From NCBI GenBank assembly GCA_041593595.1, contig JBFHNV010000018.1, forward strand, positions 1-42,906: DNA of 42,906 nt, written 5' to 3'. This document shows positions 7,301 to 15,512 of this stretch, one piece after another. The stretch is from JBFHNV01 sp041593595 (GTDB lineage: Bacteria > Pseudomonadota > Gammaproteobacteria > HK1). The notes beneath the pieces are model-generated. The model ran no database searches. It had not been told where the DNA came from and was given only the letters and a program-made list of their open reading frames with translations. The translations under genes and the position numbers were made by a program. Each line of letters starts with the position of its first letter. Position 1 is the first letter of the stretch.

Positions 7301-9043
7301 TCACGGGTTCTCGAACCCGACCACGACCAGCTCGCCCGGCTCCAGGCTGCCCGCGACCGGAGTGACCTCCACGTAGCCGTCGGCGGACAGCCCGGGCCGC
7401 ACCTCCAGGTAGCCGAGCCGCCCGTCGCGCTGCACCTGCACCCGCGATGTGCCGTCGCCGGACAGCGACACCGCGCTCAGCGGCACCGCGGTGACCTCGC
7501 CCTGGGTCGACTCCAGCGGGATGGTGAGGCGCAGCGAGAAGCCCTCCAGCGACTTCGGGGTCTCGGTCACCTGCACCTCGAAGTAGAAGTGGAAGCCGTC
7601 GACCCCGCGCGTGCCGGGGGTGCTGGCGACCATCTTCACGACGCCGGCGGCCTGGATCCCCAGGGCCCGCTCGTCGATCTCGACGGGCATGCCCGGCTTC
7701 ACCAGCCCCGCCACGTCCAGCGCCAGCGACGAGTCCACGGAGAGCTGGTTGTCCGTCACCGCGAGCAGCGAGCCGCTGGCGGTGTCTCCCACCGCGACCT
7801 TCACCTCCTCGACGCGCACCGGCAGGGTGGGGATGAACACGATCTCGTCCACCGGCACCTGGAACCCGAGCCTGGCCTCGGCGCGCGCGAGCTCGTCGGT
7901 GAGCTGCGCCTCGCGCTCCTTCGCCAGACCCGCCTCGAAGCGCACCACCCGGCGAGAGTCGATGGCCGAGCGCACGGCCATGTCGCCGGTGAGCTCGGCG
8001 GTACGGACCGCGGCCTCGGCGAGGTCGATGGCGGCCAGGGCCATCTCCACCTGCTTCTCCAGACGCTCGGCCTCGCGCTCCGCCGCCGCGACCGCCAGCT
8101 CCCCGTCGTAGCGGGAGCGCTGGGCCGCCGCGCGGGCCACCTCCACCTGTGCCTCCGCCGCGTCACGGGCCGACTGCGGCTGCCGCGGGTCCAGCACCAC
8201 CAGGGCTCGCTCGGCGATGCGGGTCGCCAGGTCCGCTTCCGCGGCCTGCACGGCATAGTGGGCCTTGGCCTTTTCGGCCTCGACGGTGAGCAGCGCACGT
8301 TGCTTCTCGGGCGGCAGGTTCCGCCTGCCGTCCGCCTTCACCCGCTCCAGCTCCGCGTTGGCCTTGCGCACCTCGTGCGCGGCGCTGGCGCGCGCCGTCT
8401 CGAGGGCGAGCTCGGCGGCGTTGGCTGCGTTCACCGCCGCGATGCGGGCCTTTCGCGCCGCCCCCAGGTTCTCTTTCAGGGTGCGGATGCTGGCGAGCTG
8501 ATCCCGGGTCGGGCCAAAGGGCTCCCAGCCGGCGGCGCGGTACCAGGCGGCCACCGCCTGGCCGGTCCGGGCGTCGTACTCGCCGTCCACGGGGCCCGGG
8601 TCGAACCCCAGTCGTCCGAGCGCGGACTCGAGCTGGCGCACGTCGTCGCCGGAGCTGCCAGGGACCAGATCGCGGTACGCCGGCAGCGCGCCGCGCAGCG
8701 CGAACACCGGGCGCCCCGACGCCGTGAGCAGGGTCTTGCCCTCCGCGATCTGCGCGTTGCGAAGCGGCAGGGTGGTGATCCGCCCCGGGCCCTGCTTGAG
8801 CAGCGAGGGCGCGACCGCGACCGGCACCGGTAGGCCGAAGCGGGCGGTCCCTCGCGTCACCAGCTTGGAGCTCAGGACCCGCCGCTCCACCGGCACCAGG
8901 ATCGGCGAGGGAGGGGGCGGAGCGGTGCGGGCGGCAGCATCCGCCGGCGATTCGATCCACCTGGATGCCAGCCAGCCCCCCAGGGCGGCGACCGTGACGA
9001 TGGCCAGCAGGCCGACGAGCAGCACCATGCGTCGCTTAGCCAC
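7301..9043 (-). CDS. Periplasmic adaptor (HlyD/MacA type) with peptidoglycan-binding domain
   Basis: 580 aa from a GTG start; an ATG five codons downstream is an alternative. A single N-terminal membrane anchor (about residues 7-27) is followed by a first beta segment, then a PG_binding_1-like domain at about 128-172 (SSGDDVRQLESALGRLGF, then PVDGEYD). A long Ala/Glu/Arg-rich coiled coil (about 185-395) and a C-terminal beta-barrel/membrane-proximal region (PVDEIVFIP..., LEPGELVVVGFENP) complete it. It should link the MacB-type pump encoded next to it to the cell wall or an outer-membrane channel. The inserted peptidoglycan-binding module is a known but less common adaptor architecture, suggesting anchoring of the pump to murein (inference). 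Confidence 0.85.
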   Translation of the reverse strand: MAKRRMVLLVGLLAIVTVAALGGWLASRWIESPADAAARTAPPPPSPILVPVERRVLSSKLVTRGTARFGLPVPVAVAPSLLKQGPGRITTLPLRNAQIAEGKTLLTASGRPVFALRGALPAYRDLVPGSSGDDVRQLESALGRLGFDPGPVDGEYDARTGQAVAAWYRAAGWEPFGPTRDQLASIRTLKENLGAARKARIAAVNAANAAELALETARASAAHEVRKANAELERVKADGRRNLPPEKQRALLTVEAEKAKAHYAVQAAEADLATRIAERALVVLDPRQPQSARDAAEAQVEVARAAAQRSRYDGELAVAAAEREAERLEKQVEMALAAIDLAEAAVRTAELTGDMAVRSAIDSRRVVRFEAGLAKEREAQLTDELARAEARLGFQVPVDEIVFIPTLPVRVEEVKVAVGDTASGSLLAVTDNQLSVDSSLALDVAGLVKPGMPVEIDERALGIQAAGVVKMVASTPGTRGVDGFHFYFEVQVTETPKSLEGFSLRLTIPLESTQGEVTAVPLSAVSLSGDGTSRVQVQRDGRLGYLEVRPGLSADGYVEVTPVAGSLEPGELVVVGFENP

Positions 9044-9653
9044 GGCGGCGCAGGCTCCGTGTGGTGAGGGACGGCCGGGGGTCGCCGCACGCGCCCCGAT
9101 ACACCGCTGGCGCGATCACGGGACCGGTTCCAGTCATGCGTTCGCAGCGGCGGCTGGTGCACATGTGGGTGATGGCCTCCCGGTCGTGCCGTTGCGCGCA
9201 TGCCCTCCGAATCGCGTGCGCGAGTGCAGTCGGCGATGCCGCGATTCTCGCCTGTTCCGGCGGCGGATCTCCACCGCCCCTTGCCGTGCGCGGGCAGGAG
9301 ATCCCGGTTTCGCGTCGCGGGCCCGGCGCCCGCCGGCGTCGTCGCCGGCAGACCCCTCGGACCAGCGTCGTGAGCGCGTGCGCTGTATCGGACCCGCCGA
9401 GCGTGGTGTCATCGTCAACCGGGCGAGCGGCAGATGGTTGTGCGCAATTGCACAGTCGACCGGCTTCGGCTGGCGATGTGGAGGACGTCGGCGAAGTCGT
9501 GGCGACCACCGGCGATGTGGTCGATGGCGCAGGACGCCGGGCGAGTCCGGAAAGACGTGTCGTCGACCCCCCACGTCTTCTCGATCACCCGCGCCTTCAC
9601 GCGGCCCATGGGGTGCCTGCGGGCAGTCGCTGCTGGACAGCCCGCCCCGCCCG
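9044..9653. other. Non-coding region upstream of the exporter operon
   Basis: I see no gene with credible start, composition or motifs in this stretch. Open frames on both strands look like high-GC shadows. The only structured element is the repeat at 9392-9476, which has a second copy near 16.2 kb. The promoter of the adaptor/MacB operon must lie here or inside that repeat. Confidence 0.5.
9392..9476. repeat. Dispersed intergenic repeat, copy 1 (R1)
   Basis: Two conserved blocks, CCCGCCGAGCGTGGTGTCAT and TGTGCGCAATTGCACAG, are about 28 bases apart. They recur in the same order and nearly the same spacing at 16169-16255. The second block is a near-perfect palindrome centred on GCAATTGC. Both copies lie upstream of minus-strand genes (the exporter adaptor here). 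It may be an operator/promoter module or a small mobile repeat. Confidence 0.65.
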
Positions 9654-9836
9654 TCAGACCAGCGCCATCAGCAGGATCACGAATCCGATCACCGCTGCCA
9701 GCGGGATCATCACGCTCATCCAGTCCTGGCTGCTGCCCTTGGGGCTCTCCTTGAGCATCTGCCTCGCCCGCGGCCAGATGAACACCAGCATCATCACGAT
9801 GAGGACCGCGGAGAGGATCTTCATCCAGATGTCCAT
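9654..9836 (-). CDS. Small two-helix membrane protein, 60 aa
   Basis: The product has two hydrophobic helices: residues about 5-21 (MKILSAVLIVMMLVFIW) and about 41-59 (VMIPLAAVIGFVILLMALV). They are joined by a short basic, polar loop (RARQMLKESPKGSSQDW), so both termini probably face the same side of the inner membrane. The ribosome binding site GGAGA lies 7 bases before the ATG. It sits downstream of the Bax-inhibitor-1 gene on the same strand, separated by a strong hairpin, so it may depend on read-through or its own promoter. The family looks like a conserved small protein of proteobacteria; function not known. Confidence 0.75.
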   Translation of the reverse strand: MDIWMKILSAVLIVMMLVFIWPRARQMLKESPKGSSQDWMSVMIPLAAVIGFVILLMALV

Positions 9837-9874
9837 GGCAGGTCTCCGTCAGGTGCCATGTGGGGCCAGAAACG

Positions 9875-9901
9875 CGTGCCCCGGCACGGGGCCGGGGCAC
9901 G
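9875..9901 (-). terminator. Hairpin terminator after the Bax-inhibitor gene
   Basis: A 10-bp GC-rich stem (CGTGCCCCGG and its complement, 7-nt loop) is followed on the minus strand by GCGTTTCT. It is a plausible intrinsic or attenuating terminator between the Bax-inhibitor gene and the 60-aa gene. Confidence 0.6.
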
Positions 9902-9927
9902 CAGCGCGAGGGGCGCAGGCGGGACGA

Positions 9928-10608
9928 TCAGTCGTCGCCGCCCATGATGCCGAGGAGCTGCAGCAGGCTCACGAAGATGTTGAAGATGCTGAGGTACAGC
10001 CCCACGGTCGCGTGGATGTAGTTGGTCTCGCCACCGTTCACCATGCGGCTGGTGTCGTAGAGGATGAAGCCGCTCATGATGAAGATGATGGCCGCCGACA
10101 GCGCGAGCGACAGGGCAGGGATGGCCAGGAAAATGTTGGCCAGAGCCGCCAGCAGCACCACGATGATGCCGGTGAACAGGAACCCGCCCATGAAGCTGAA
10201 GTCCCGGCGGGTCATCAGCGCATAGCCGGACAGGCCGAGGAAGATGGCGGCCGTGCCGCCGAAGGCGGTGCCGACGATCTGCGGCCCGTTGGGCAGACCC
10301 AGGTACAGGGAGATGATGGGGCCAAGCCCGAAGCCCATCAGGCCGGTGATGCCGAACACCACCCCGAGGCCTGCGGCGGAATTGGCGGTGCGGGGCAGCA
10401 CCAGCCACATGAGCAGGAATGCGCCGCCGATGCACAGCAGGTAGGCCATGGGCGGGACGCGCAGAACGACGGAAACGCCCGCCATCAGGGCGCTGAAGAG
10501 CAGCGTCAGGGACAGCAGGGTGTAGGTGTTGCGGATGAGCTTGTTCGTGGCGAGGGTCGAAGCGACCGCGCCCGTCCGCGTCACCGTCTGGATCTGATGC
10601 GTTGCCAT
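9928..10608 (-). CDS. Bax inhibitor-1 / YccA-family membrane protein
   Basis: 226 aa from the ATG at 10608, chosen because GGAGGT lies 9 bases before it; an upstream extension lacks family features. About seven transmembrane helices follow a short polar N-terminus. The C-terminal segment carries family-typical residues (FILYDTSRMVNGGETNYIHA, then YLSIFNIFVSLLQLLG). Bacterial members (YccA, YbhL, BsYetJ) are inner-membrane proteins. YccA modulates FtsH proteolysis in E. coli and YetJ is a pH-sensitive calcium leak. Which activity applies here cannot be decided. An ftsH gene is present about 26 kb away, but no linkage is implied. Confidence 0.9.
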   Translation of the reverse strand: MATHQIQTVTRTGAVASTLATNKLIRNTYTLLSLTLLFSALMAGVSVVLRVPPMAYLLCIGGAFLLMWLVLPRTANSAAGLGVVFGITGLMGFGLGPIISLYLGLPNGPQIVGTAFGGTAAIFLGLSGYALMTRRDFSFMGGFLFTGIIVVLLAALANIFLAIPALSLALSAAIIFIMSGFILYDTSRMVNGGETNYIHATVGLYLSIFNIFVSLLQLLGIMGGDD

Positions 10609-10851
10609 GCGTCTCGGACCTCCGTGAGGAAACTCGTTGGACGGACCGGATATGGGGTCCGCGTGGGCCGGGTTCAATCCCGGGGCCCGCACGAATGATA
10701 ACCCGTGCTCCCCCCGGCGCAACTGGCTAACACATTGTTAACATTCTGAGTCGTAAGGACTTCCGCGCCGGGCTTCCGTGCCCGCACCAGCCCCGCGCAC
10801 CGCCCGGCATGGGCCGAGGCGGGGCGCTTTCCGCTATGCTTCGCCCTGACC

Positions 10852-10939
10852 GGAGAGGTGGCAGAGTGGTCGATTGCGGCGGTCTTGAAAACCGTTGGCC
10901 CGCAAGGGCCCGGGGGTTCGAATCCCTCCCTCTCCGCCA
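10852..10939 (+). tRNA. tRNA-Ser (UGA anticodon)
   Basis: An 88-nt cloverleaf: acceptor stem GGAGAGG pairs with CCTCTCC, discriminator G, and a genomically encoded CCA end. The anticodon stem CGGT/ACCG encloses loop CTTGAAA, giving TGA at 10886-10888. A long variable arm (TTGGCCCGCAAGGGCCCGG) marks it as class II serine. The T-loop GGTTCGAATCC is present. Confidence 0.97.
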
Positions 10940-11777
10940 GTCTCGCGGCGGTTCGAGTCGTTTCGAGGACCCGTTTCCGCGGCAACGCCCCGGCAGATCA
11001 CACCGCACTGTCAGGGCGTGTCCCCGGCCGCGACCGGGGCTCGAGACCGGGACCCGGGACCCGGGAACCCGGCCCGAGATCTCGACCACGTCTCTGGCCG
11101 TGACGGCCACTCGTGGGGCATCGACATGCTTCTCGGGCCGGATGTGAGATTTCACACACGGGTTTCCTGTTCGCCCTGTTTCACTTGCTCCTGGATTTCT
11201 GGTCCCCACGGGCAAGACGAGCCACACACCGCGCTTGTCCCGGAGTGGCAGGTGGCCATGATGACGGGTATTCCCTGCTTGTTTCACGGTCGCCCGATTC
11301 TGGCGCACTGTCGCCTGAAGCGATGAGGCGCCGAGGCCGTCAGCGTCGCAGCGATGCTAGGCAGGCTGGCAACGTGAGCAACTTCTCGCCCGGCCACGCG
11401 CCGCCTTCGCTCGATTCACATTCGTTCAGCCGCCTTCAGCGGCCGGGCTGCGAGGGACGCGGTGATGAGACATCGATTGCCGCCCGCGCGACGAGGCGCC
11501 GCATCTGCGCGCCCGTCGGCCACGGGCGGGATGTCCTTCGCGCTCAGGACACGAATTCCCAACGCACCGCACGCAGGCACACCTCGGCCATATGCTCCGG
11601 AACCACTACCGGTGTCCTGGACATTTCTGTAGCACGAACGCTGGACTTCGGCTCATGATCGGAGCTGTAGGGTCCATTCCTGTGCGTAACGGCACGGCTC
11701 GAAGGAGGATCGGCCTCTCATCGAGTCCGCTGCCACGGCCCCACATCCACGGGCCGGGTCAAAGGAGGTAATCAGAC
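10940..11777. other. Non-coding region downstream of tRNA-Ser
   Basis: About 840 bases without a credible gene. It contains a cluster of GGGACCC/GGGAACCC units around 11050-11085, flanked by CGAGA/TCTCG, which can fold and may end the tRNA transcript. It also holds a palindrome at 11143-11156. No second copy of the tRNA 3' end was seen, so there is no evidence for an attachment-site duplication. The last 15 bases hold the strong Shine-Dalgarno of the next gene. Confidence 0.5.
11143..11156. promoter_or_regulatory. Palindromic operator-like site
   Basis: TGTGA-GATT-TCACA has perfect 5-bp inverted half-sites with a 4-bp spacer. The half-sites are those of CRP/Vfr, but the usual spacer is 6 bp, so a different regulator or chance is possible. 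The nearest downstream gene starts 620 bases away. Confidence 0.25.
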
Positions 11778-12908
11778 ATGACTCATTTCAATCGAAAGCG
11801 CTGCGCTACGGCTGTATCCGTGGCCACTCTCGCACTGCTCGGACTTGTCGGCGAAAGCGTCGCGGTCAACCAGGGCGAGGCCTATCGCAAGGCAATGCAG
11901 GAGCGGGGCGAGAAGGCCCTCACGCACAACCGACCGGACTGGGAGACCGGGGTCAGGACAAGCCCGTTCCTGTCGCGGGACAATTACTCGCATGCCAGCG
12001 ACTGGGATCTGAAGGGCGAGCATCTCAAGCCCCACGGACACAAGAACCCCCTGTACTTCCCGTTCGAGCCGGGCTTCAAGTTCATCATGGAGCGGCCCGA
12101 CCACCCCTGGGGCCACTATCGCAAGGAGGTCACGATCCTCGAGAAGACCGAGCCGTTCGATCTGCCGGGGATCGGCAAGTTCGAGGCGGCCATCATCCAG
12201 GAAGAGGAGTTCTTCGACGGGGTGTACGACCAGCAGGCCCTGAACTGGTTCGCCTACGACGAGAGGACCCAGAGCATCTACGCCTTCGGCGAGCTGAGCT
12301 GGGAGATCGACGAGGAAGGCAACAAGGTGTTCGACGGCACCTGGCGGGCCGGCGTCCCGGACGGCAACGGTAATGCCGAGCCCGGCCTGCTGATGCCCGG
12401 CACCTTCATTCTCGGCGCCCGCTACATCTTCGACGGCAGCGAGGCCGAGGCGTTCGGCGGGTCGGAGAACATCGAGAGCGGGATGACCTATACCACGCCC
12501 GCCGGCACCTTCAAGGGCTGCGTGCGGGTGCGCGAGCAGAGCCTCACCACCCACGACGACGTCACCGACAAGGTCTGGTGCCCGGGGGTGGGCCTCGTCA
12601 TGGACACGTCTGACGGCAAGCTGATCGCCCACAGCAAGCTGCCCCACACCGCGGAGGTGCTGGCCACCTTCGGGCAGCACCACCGCAACCCGCCCAAGCT
12701 CATCGCGGCGCCGGTGGCAAAGGTCGACGAGCGCAGCGCCATCGCCATTGCGGTGAAGGAGGTGCCCGGCGAGGTCAAGTCCGTGCACATCGAGCGCAAG
12801 GCGCGCAAGAACGTCTACACGGTGGAGATCGTGGCCGACGCCGACGGCGTGGAGACCGATGTCTTCGTGGACATCGAGTCGGGTGAGATCGTCGGGACCG
12901 ATCGATAG
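11778..12908 (+). CDS. Exported beta-rich protein with C-terminal PepSY domain
   Basis: 376 aa, with a signal peptide to about residue 29 (VATLALLGLVGESVA). The central region (about 90-300) matches a recurrent secreted family I know only by its pattern: FPFEPGFKF, then NWFAYD...IYAFGE, G.W.AGV, PGLLMPGTFILG, TPAGTFKGC, and finally YxPGVGLV (here WCPGVGLVMD). The last about 65 residues form a PepSY domain ending in VDIESGEIVGTDR, closest to the PepSY protein at 388-696. Strong Shine-Dalgarno AAAGGAGG lies upstream. An intrinsic terminator follows the gene. The function is unknown; location should be periplasmic or extracellular. Confidence 0.88.
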   Translation: MTHFNRKRCATAVSVATLALLGLVGESVAVNQGEAYRKAMQERGEKALTHNRPDWETGVRTSPFLSRDNYSHASDWDLKGEHLKPHGHKNPLYFPFEPGFKFIMERPDHPWGHYRKEVTILEKTEPFDLPGIGKFEAAIIQEEEFFDGVYDQQALNWFAYDERTQSIYAFGELSWEIDEEGNKVFDGTWRAGVPDGNGNAEPGLLMPGTFILGARYIFDGSEAEAFGGSENIESGMTYTTPAGTFKGCVRVREQSLTTHDDVTDKVWCPGVGLVMDTSDGKLIAHSKLPHTAEVLATFGQHHRNPPKLIAAPVAKVDERSAIAIAVKEVPGEVKSVHIERKARKNVYTVEIVADADGVETDVFVDIESGEIVGTDR

Positions 12909-12933
12909 ATCGAGCCTGCCGGCTCGATCCGGG

Positions 12934-12979
12934 AGCGCGCGGCGTTCGGGTCTCGAGACGCGACCCGCGCGCGCTTTTT
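12934..12979 (+). terminator. Rho-independent terminator
   Basis: A GC-rich hairpin with arms AGCGCGCGG and CCGCGCGCGCT is followed directly by TTTTT, just downstream of the PepSY-fusion gene. A smaller hairpin (CGAGCCTGCCGGCTCG, 12911-12926) precedes it. Confidence 0.8.
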
Positions 12980-13001
12980 CCCGTCTGGGAGGAGAGCAGC
13001 C

Positions 13002-13874
13002 ATGAGAGGTGCATTTCGGACGTCGGTGCTCGGCATCGCGCTCATCTCCTGCACGGGCGCGAGCGCCCAGCAAGCCGGAGAGCCCGGCAGCGAGGAGTTC
13101 GGGCTCAGCCCGCGTCAGCTGGTCAAGGCGGTGGAGACCGTCGAAGGGCTCATTGCCCGGTGCATGCGCGAGCAGGGGTTCCGCTACATTGCCGCCGACT
13201 TCACGACGGTGCGCCGCGGCATGAGTGCCGACCAAAAGCTTCCCGGGCTCACCGAGGAAGAGTTCATCAACCAGTACGGCTACGGCATCACGACGACCTA
13301 TACCGGCAAGCCCATTCAGCTCGCCGACGGCTACAGCCCCGGCAAGGTGGGTCTCGGCGAGCAGAACGTGGACATCTTCAAGAATCTGTCGCCTGCCGAC
13401 CAGGTGGCCTACAACCGGGCGCTGCTGGGCGAGAATGCCGACGCCACCTTCGCGGTGGGGCTCGAGACGGAGAATTTCTCCCGCACCGGCGGCTGCACGC
13501 GCGAGGCCGTCGCGCAGGTGTTCGACGAGGAGCAGCTCAAGGCGACCTACTACAATCCGAAGGACGCCGCCGTGAACAAGCACCACCTCATGCTCAATGC
13601 GCTCGCCGTGTACCGGTCGCTGATGCGCGATGCGGGGTTCGACTACGAGCACCCGGACGAGGTGGAGCCCGACCTGCGCGAGCGCCTGGCCGCGCTGACC
13701 GCCGGGGGCACGATTCCTGTCGAGGCGATGACGCCCGAGCAGCTCGCGGCGCTCGAGAAGCTGAAGGAGTACGAGCGCAGGGTGGCCAGGAAGAACTACG
13801 AGCTCGCGACGCAGGTCTTCGACCCGGTCGAGGAGCGCATCCACGAGGAAATGTTCCCTCGCGGCGTCAAGTGA
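13002..13874 (+). CDS. Exported protein of unknown function, full-length paralogue of the first gene
   Basis: 290 aa, with a signal peptide ending near residue 23 (GIALISCTGASAQ). The mature protein is acidic and largely helical. Two Cys residues stand out: one in the CMREQGF motif near the N-terminus and one in GGCTREAV. CMxEQGF-type motifs occur in unnamed secreted proteins of actinobacteria and proteobacteria, but I cannot assign a function. The C-terminal half is closely similar to the truncated gene at the window start. GGAGGAG lies 10 bases before the ATG. It is followed after 39 bases by another exported-protein gene, probably in one operon, and preceded by a terminator that separates it from the PepSY-fusion gene. 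Confidence 0.85.
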   Translation: MRGAFRTSVLGIALISCTGASAQQAGEPGSEEFGLSPRQLVKAVETVEGLIARCMREQGFRYIAADFTTVRRGMSADQKLPGLTEEEFINQYGYGITTTYTGKPIQLADGYSPGKVGLGEQNVDIFKNLSPADQVAYNRALLGENADATFAVGLETENFSRTGGCTREAVAQVFDEEQLKATYYNPKDAAVNKHHLMLNALAVYRSLMRDAGFDYEHPDEVEPDLRERLAALTAGGTIPVEAMTPEQLAALEKLKEYERRVARKNYELATQVFDPVEERIHEEMFPRGVK

Positions 13875-13913
13875 TCGGTACGCTGCGGCGGTGAGCGAGC
13901 GAGGGAGGGAAAG

Positions 13914-14531
13914 ATGACGCGCTCAGACGGTTCGCGCAGCCGGGCGCGGGGTCGCGCGGCCCTGGTACTGGGTCTTGCGCTGGTTGCCGCGGCCGTCCAG
14001 GTCACTGGCCGCGCCGAGGCGGCGGAGTGCCCCAAGGGCACGCCGGCAGACGCGTTCTCCGCGCGGGTCGATGCCTTGCTGATCGAGGTGGAGGGCACCG
14101 GATTCCCCGAGGACGCCAACCTTGAAACATGGCGCAGCCGCAGGGATGTCATCCAGGAGAACCTGGCACGGCTTCTCGAGCTCACCGCCGACGAGCCCGA
14201 GCGGCGGCGGGCGGCGGTCCACGTGCTCATCGCGGCCGAGAGCCTGCTGGCGCCGGCGCACGACGCGCGGCGTCTCGGCTCGGGTCCGGAGACCGGGGAG
14301 GTGCGGGCCTGGGCCCGTAGCGTGCTCAAGGGCTACAACGCGGTGGGCATCACGCGGGACGACCTGCGGGCCGTGAACCGGGCGTTCATCTCCACCCTCC
14401 AGGACGCGTGGGCGGACCAGACGATGAGCTTCGCCCGGAGAAGCGTGCCGGTCTACCAGACGCACGCCGCGGCACTGAGAGGGCTGGCGACATTCGAGGC
14501 GTCGTCCCGGTCGTCCTCCCCGTGTAGCTAG
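13914..14531 (+). CDS. Exported helical protein of unknown function
   Basis: 205 aa. An Arg-rich N-region and hydrophobic core (ALVLGLALVAAAVQV) form a signal peptide cleaved near EAAEC. The mature part is helical and charged (RRDVIQENLARLLELTADEP), and the C-terminus is Ser-rich, ending SSPCS. No recognised domain. GAGGGAGGG precedes the ATG closely. The 39-base gap to the upstream gene suggests co-transcription with the 290-aa exported protein. A Cys directly after the predicted cleavage region is not a lipobox, so I do not call it a lipoprotein. Confidence 0.7.
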   Translation: MTRSDGSRSRARGRAALVLGLALVAAAVQVTGRAEAAECPKGTPADAFSARVDALLIEVEGTGFPEDANLETWRSRRDVIQENLARLLELTADEPERRRAAVHVLIAAESLLAPAHDARRLGSGPETGEVRAWARSVLKGYNAVGITRDDLRAVNRAFISTLQDAWADQTMSFARRSVPVYQTHAAALRGLATFEASSRSSSPCS

Positions 14532-15085
14532 CGGGCTTCGGCGCACCTGGCAGGCAGCCCGGCACCGCCCCACCCGGGTCGCGGGCCTGCCGCCTCCGGG
14601 AGTGCCGTTACCGATCCCGGATGCCGGCCCACCACGGGCCACCGACCACGATTCGTGCTGGCAACGGCCGGGAGTGGGCCGGCCGCACCCTCCGCCGGGT
14701 CACGGCACGCCGAGGCAGGTGTGCGCCTGACGTTCTCCAGCGACCAGGGCACTCCCCGACGGGCTCGCCAGGGCCTTCCAGCGGCGGTTCGTGTCTGAAC
14801 TTGACAATGCCAAATCTGTCTGCTATTAGAGCAGCCACGATAGGAATAACTTTCCTGAGCGGCGCGGGTGCGCAAGCCCTGGATACGACCGTTTCCGGCG
14901 CAGGTCGGCGGTAGTTCCCAGAGGGCAGGTGGGTTGTCTTCTGACGCGCACCGCCGCGAAGAGCAAAACAACACCGGTCAAGAAAAAGCGAGCTCTGTCG
15001 GGGTGCACGGTGGGCGCCTGGCGGGCGCCGTCCCGTGCGCGTATGGGCAGCGATACTCAGGCGAACGTGCCTGAGGAGGTGTGAG
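14532..15085. other. Intergenic region with long leader of the 85-aa gene
   Basis: No convincing gene. The first about 260 bases show nothing. A good sigma-70 promoter at 14801-14829 begins a leader of about 250 nt that ends in the GAGGAGGTGTGAG ribosome binding region of the next gene. The leader is less GC-rich around 14945-15000 (AAAACAACACC, AAGAAAAAGCG). A long leader may be regulatory, but I recognise no riboswitch in it. Confidence 0.5.
14801..14829 (+). promoter_or_regulatory. Sigma-70 promoter
   Basis: A perfect -35 TTGACA and a -10 TATTAG (4 of 6) are separated by exactly 17 bases, in a locally AT-richer stretch. It points toward the 85-aa membrane-protein gene starting at 15086. 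Confidence 0.65.
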
Positions 15086-15343
15086 ATGTTTGATTTCCTG
15101 ACCGGGAGTCCCGTGCTCGGGAACACCTGGGTGCATGCCGTTCTGATTGGCATGGCCATCGGCATCGTGCTCGGGTCCGCGCTCAATCTGGTCGCGAGCA
15201 GGTTCGAGTCGAGAAGTGACGCGCAGGACCGGGGTGATCTCGATGCACAGGCACCCTCGCAGGCCGAGATCATCCAGCAGACGTTCTACAAGCCCCGCGA
15301 CAAGGCACGGAAGGCCCAGGAGGCGGAGGCCAAGACAGGGTAG
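15086..15343 (+). CDS. 85-aa single-span membrane protein, copy A
   Basis: MFDFLTG start, then one hydrophobic Gly-containing helix at about residues 16-39 (AVLIGMAIGIVLGSALNLVAS). A polar cytoplasmic-type tail follows, with SRFESRSDAQDRGDLDAQ and a Lys/Glu-rich end finishing in EAKTG. The family is not one I can name. A paralogue of exactly the same length is encoded on the opposite strand at 18269-18526. The two share the helix, the FESR.D.QD.GDLDAQ block, FYK.RDKA and the EAKTG end, and even the sequence GGAGGTGTGAGATGTTTGATT across the start. The start is set by that ribosome binding site; upstream codons of the frame are not supported. Confidence 0.85.
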   Translation: MFDFLTGSPVLGNTWVHAVLIGMAIGIVLGSALNLVASRFESRSDAQDRGDLDAQAPSQAEIIQQTFYKPRDKARKAQEAEAKTG

Positions 15344-15512
15344 TCAGGGACCATTGCGGCGGTCGGTGGCTGAGGGAACGGTCACCGGTCGCGCGGAGAA
15401 GTGGAGGTCTCGGCAGGGGCCCGACCGGGATCGCGGCAAGGGCGGGGCGACGCCCCACCCGCCACCGACCAAAGGTGCGTCCTCGATCGCGGGGAGGGGC
15501 TCTGATACTTGT

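Noticed and set aside
5074..7365. 763-codon plus-strand frame opposite the MacB-type gene
   Set aside because: It is antisense to a gene with clear Walker motifs and has only low-complexity Arg/His/Gln-rich sequence.
11143..11156. Possible CRP/Vfr site
   Set aside because: The half-sites match, but the spacer is 4 rather than 6 bp and no start codon is near, so it is listed only as a weak palindrome.
10852..11777. Genomic-island attachment site at tRNA-Ser
   Set aside because: I found no repeat of the tRNA 3' end and no integrase gene in the window.
11772..13844. 690-codon minus-strand frame opposite the PepSY-fusion and 290-aa genes
   Set aside because: The plus-strand genes have signal peptides, Shine-Dalgarno sites and a terminator between them; the antisense frame runs through the terminator.
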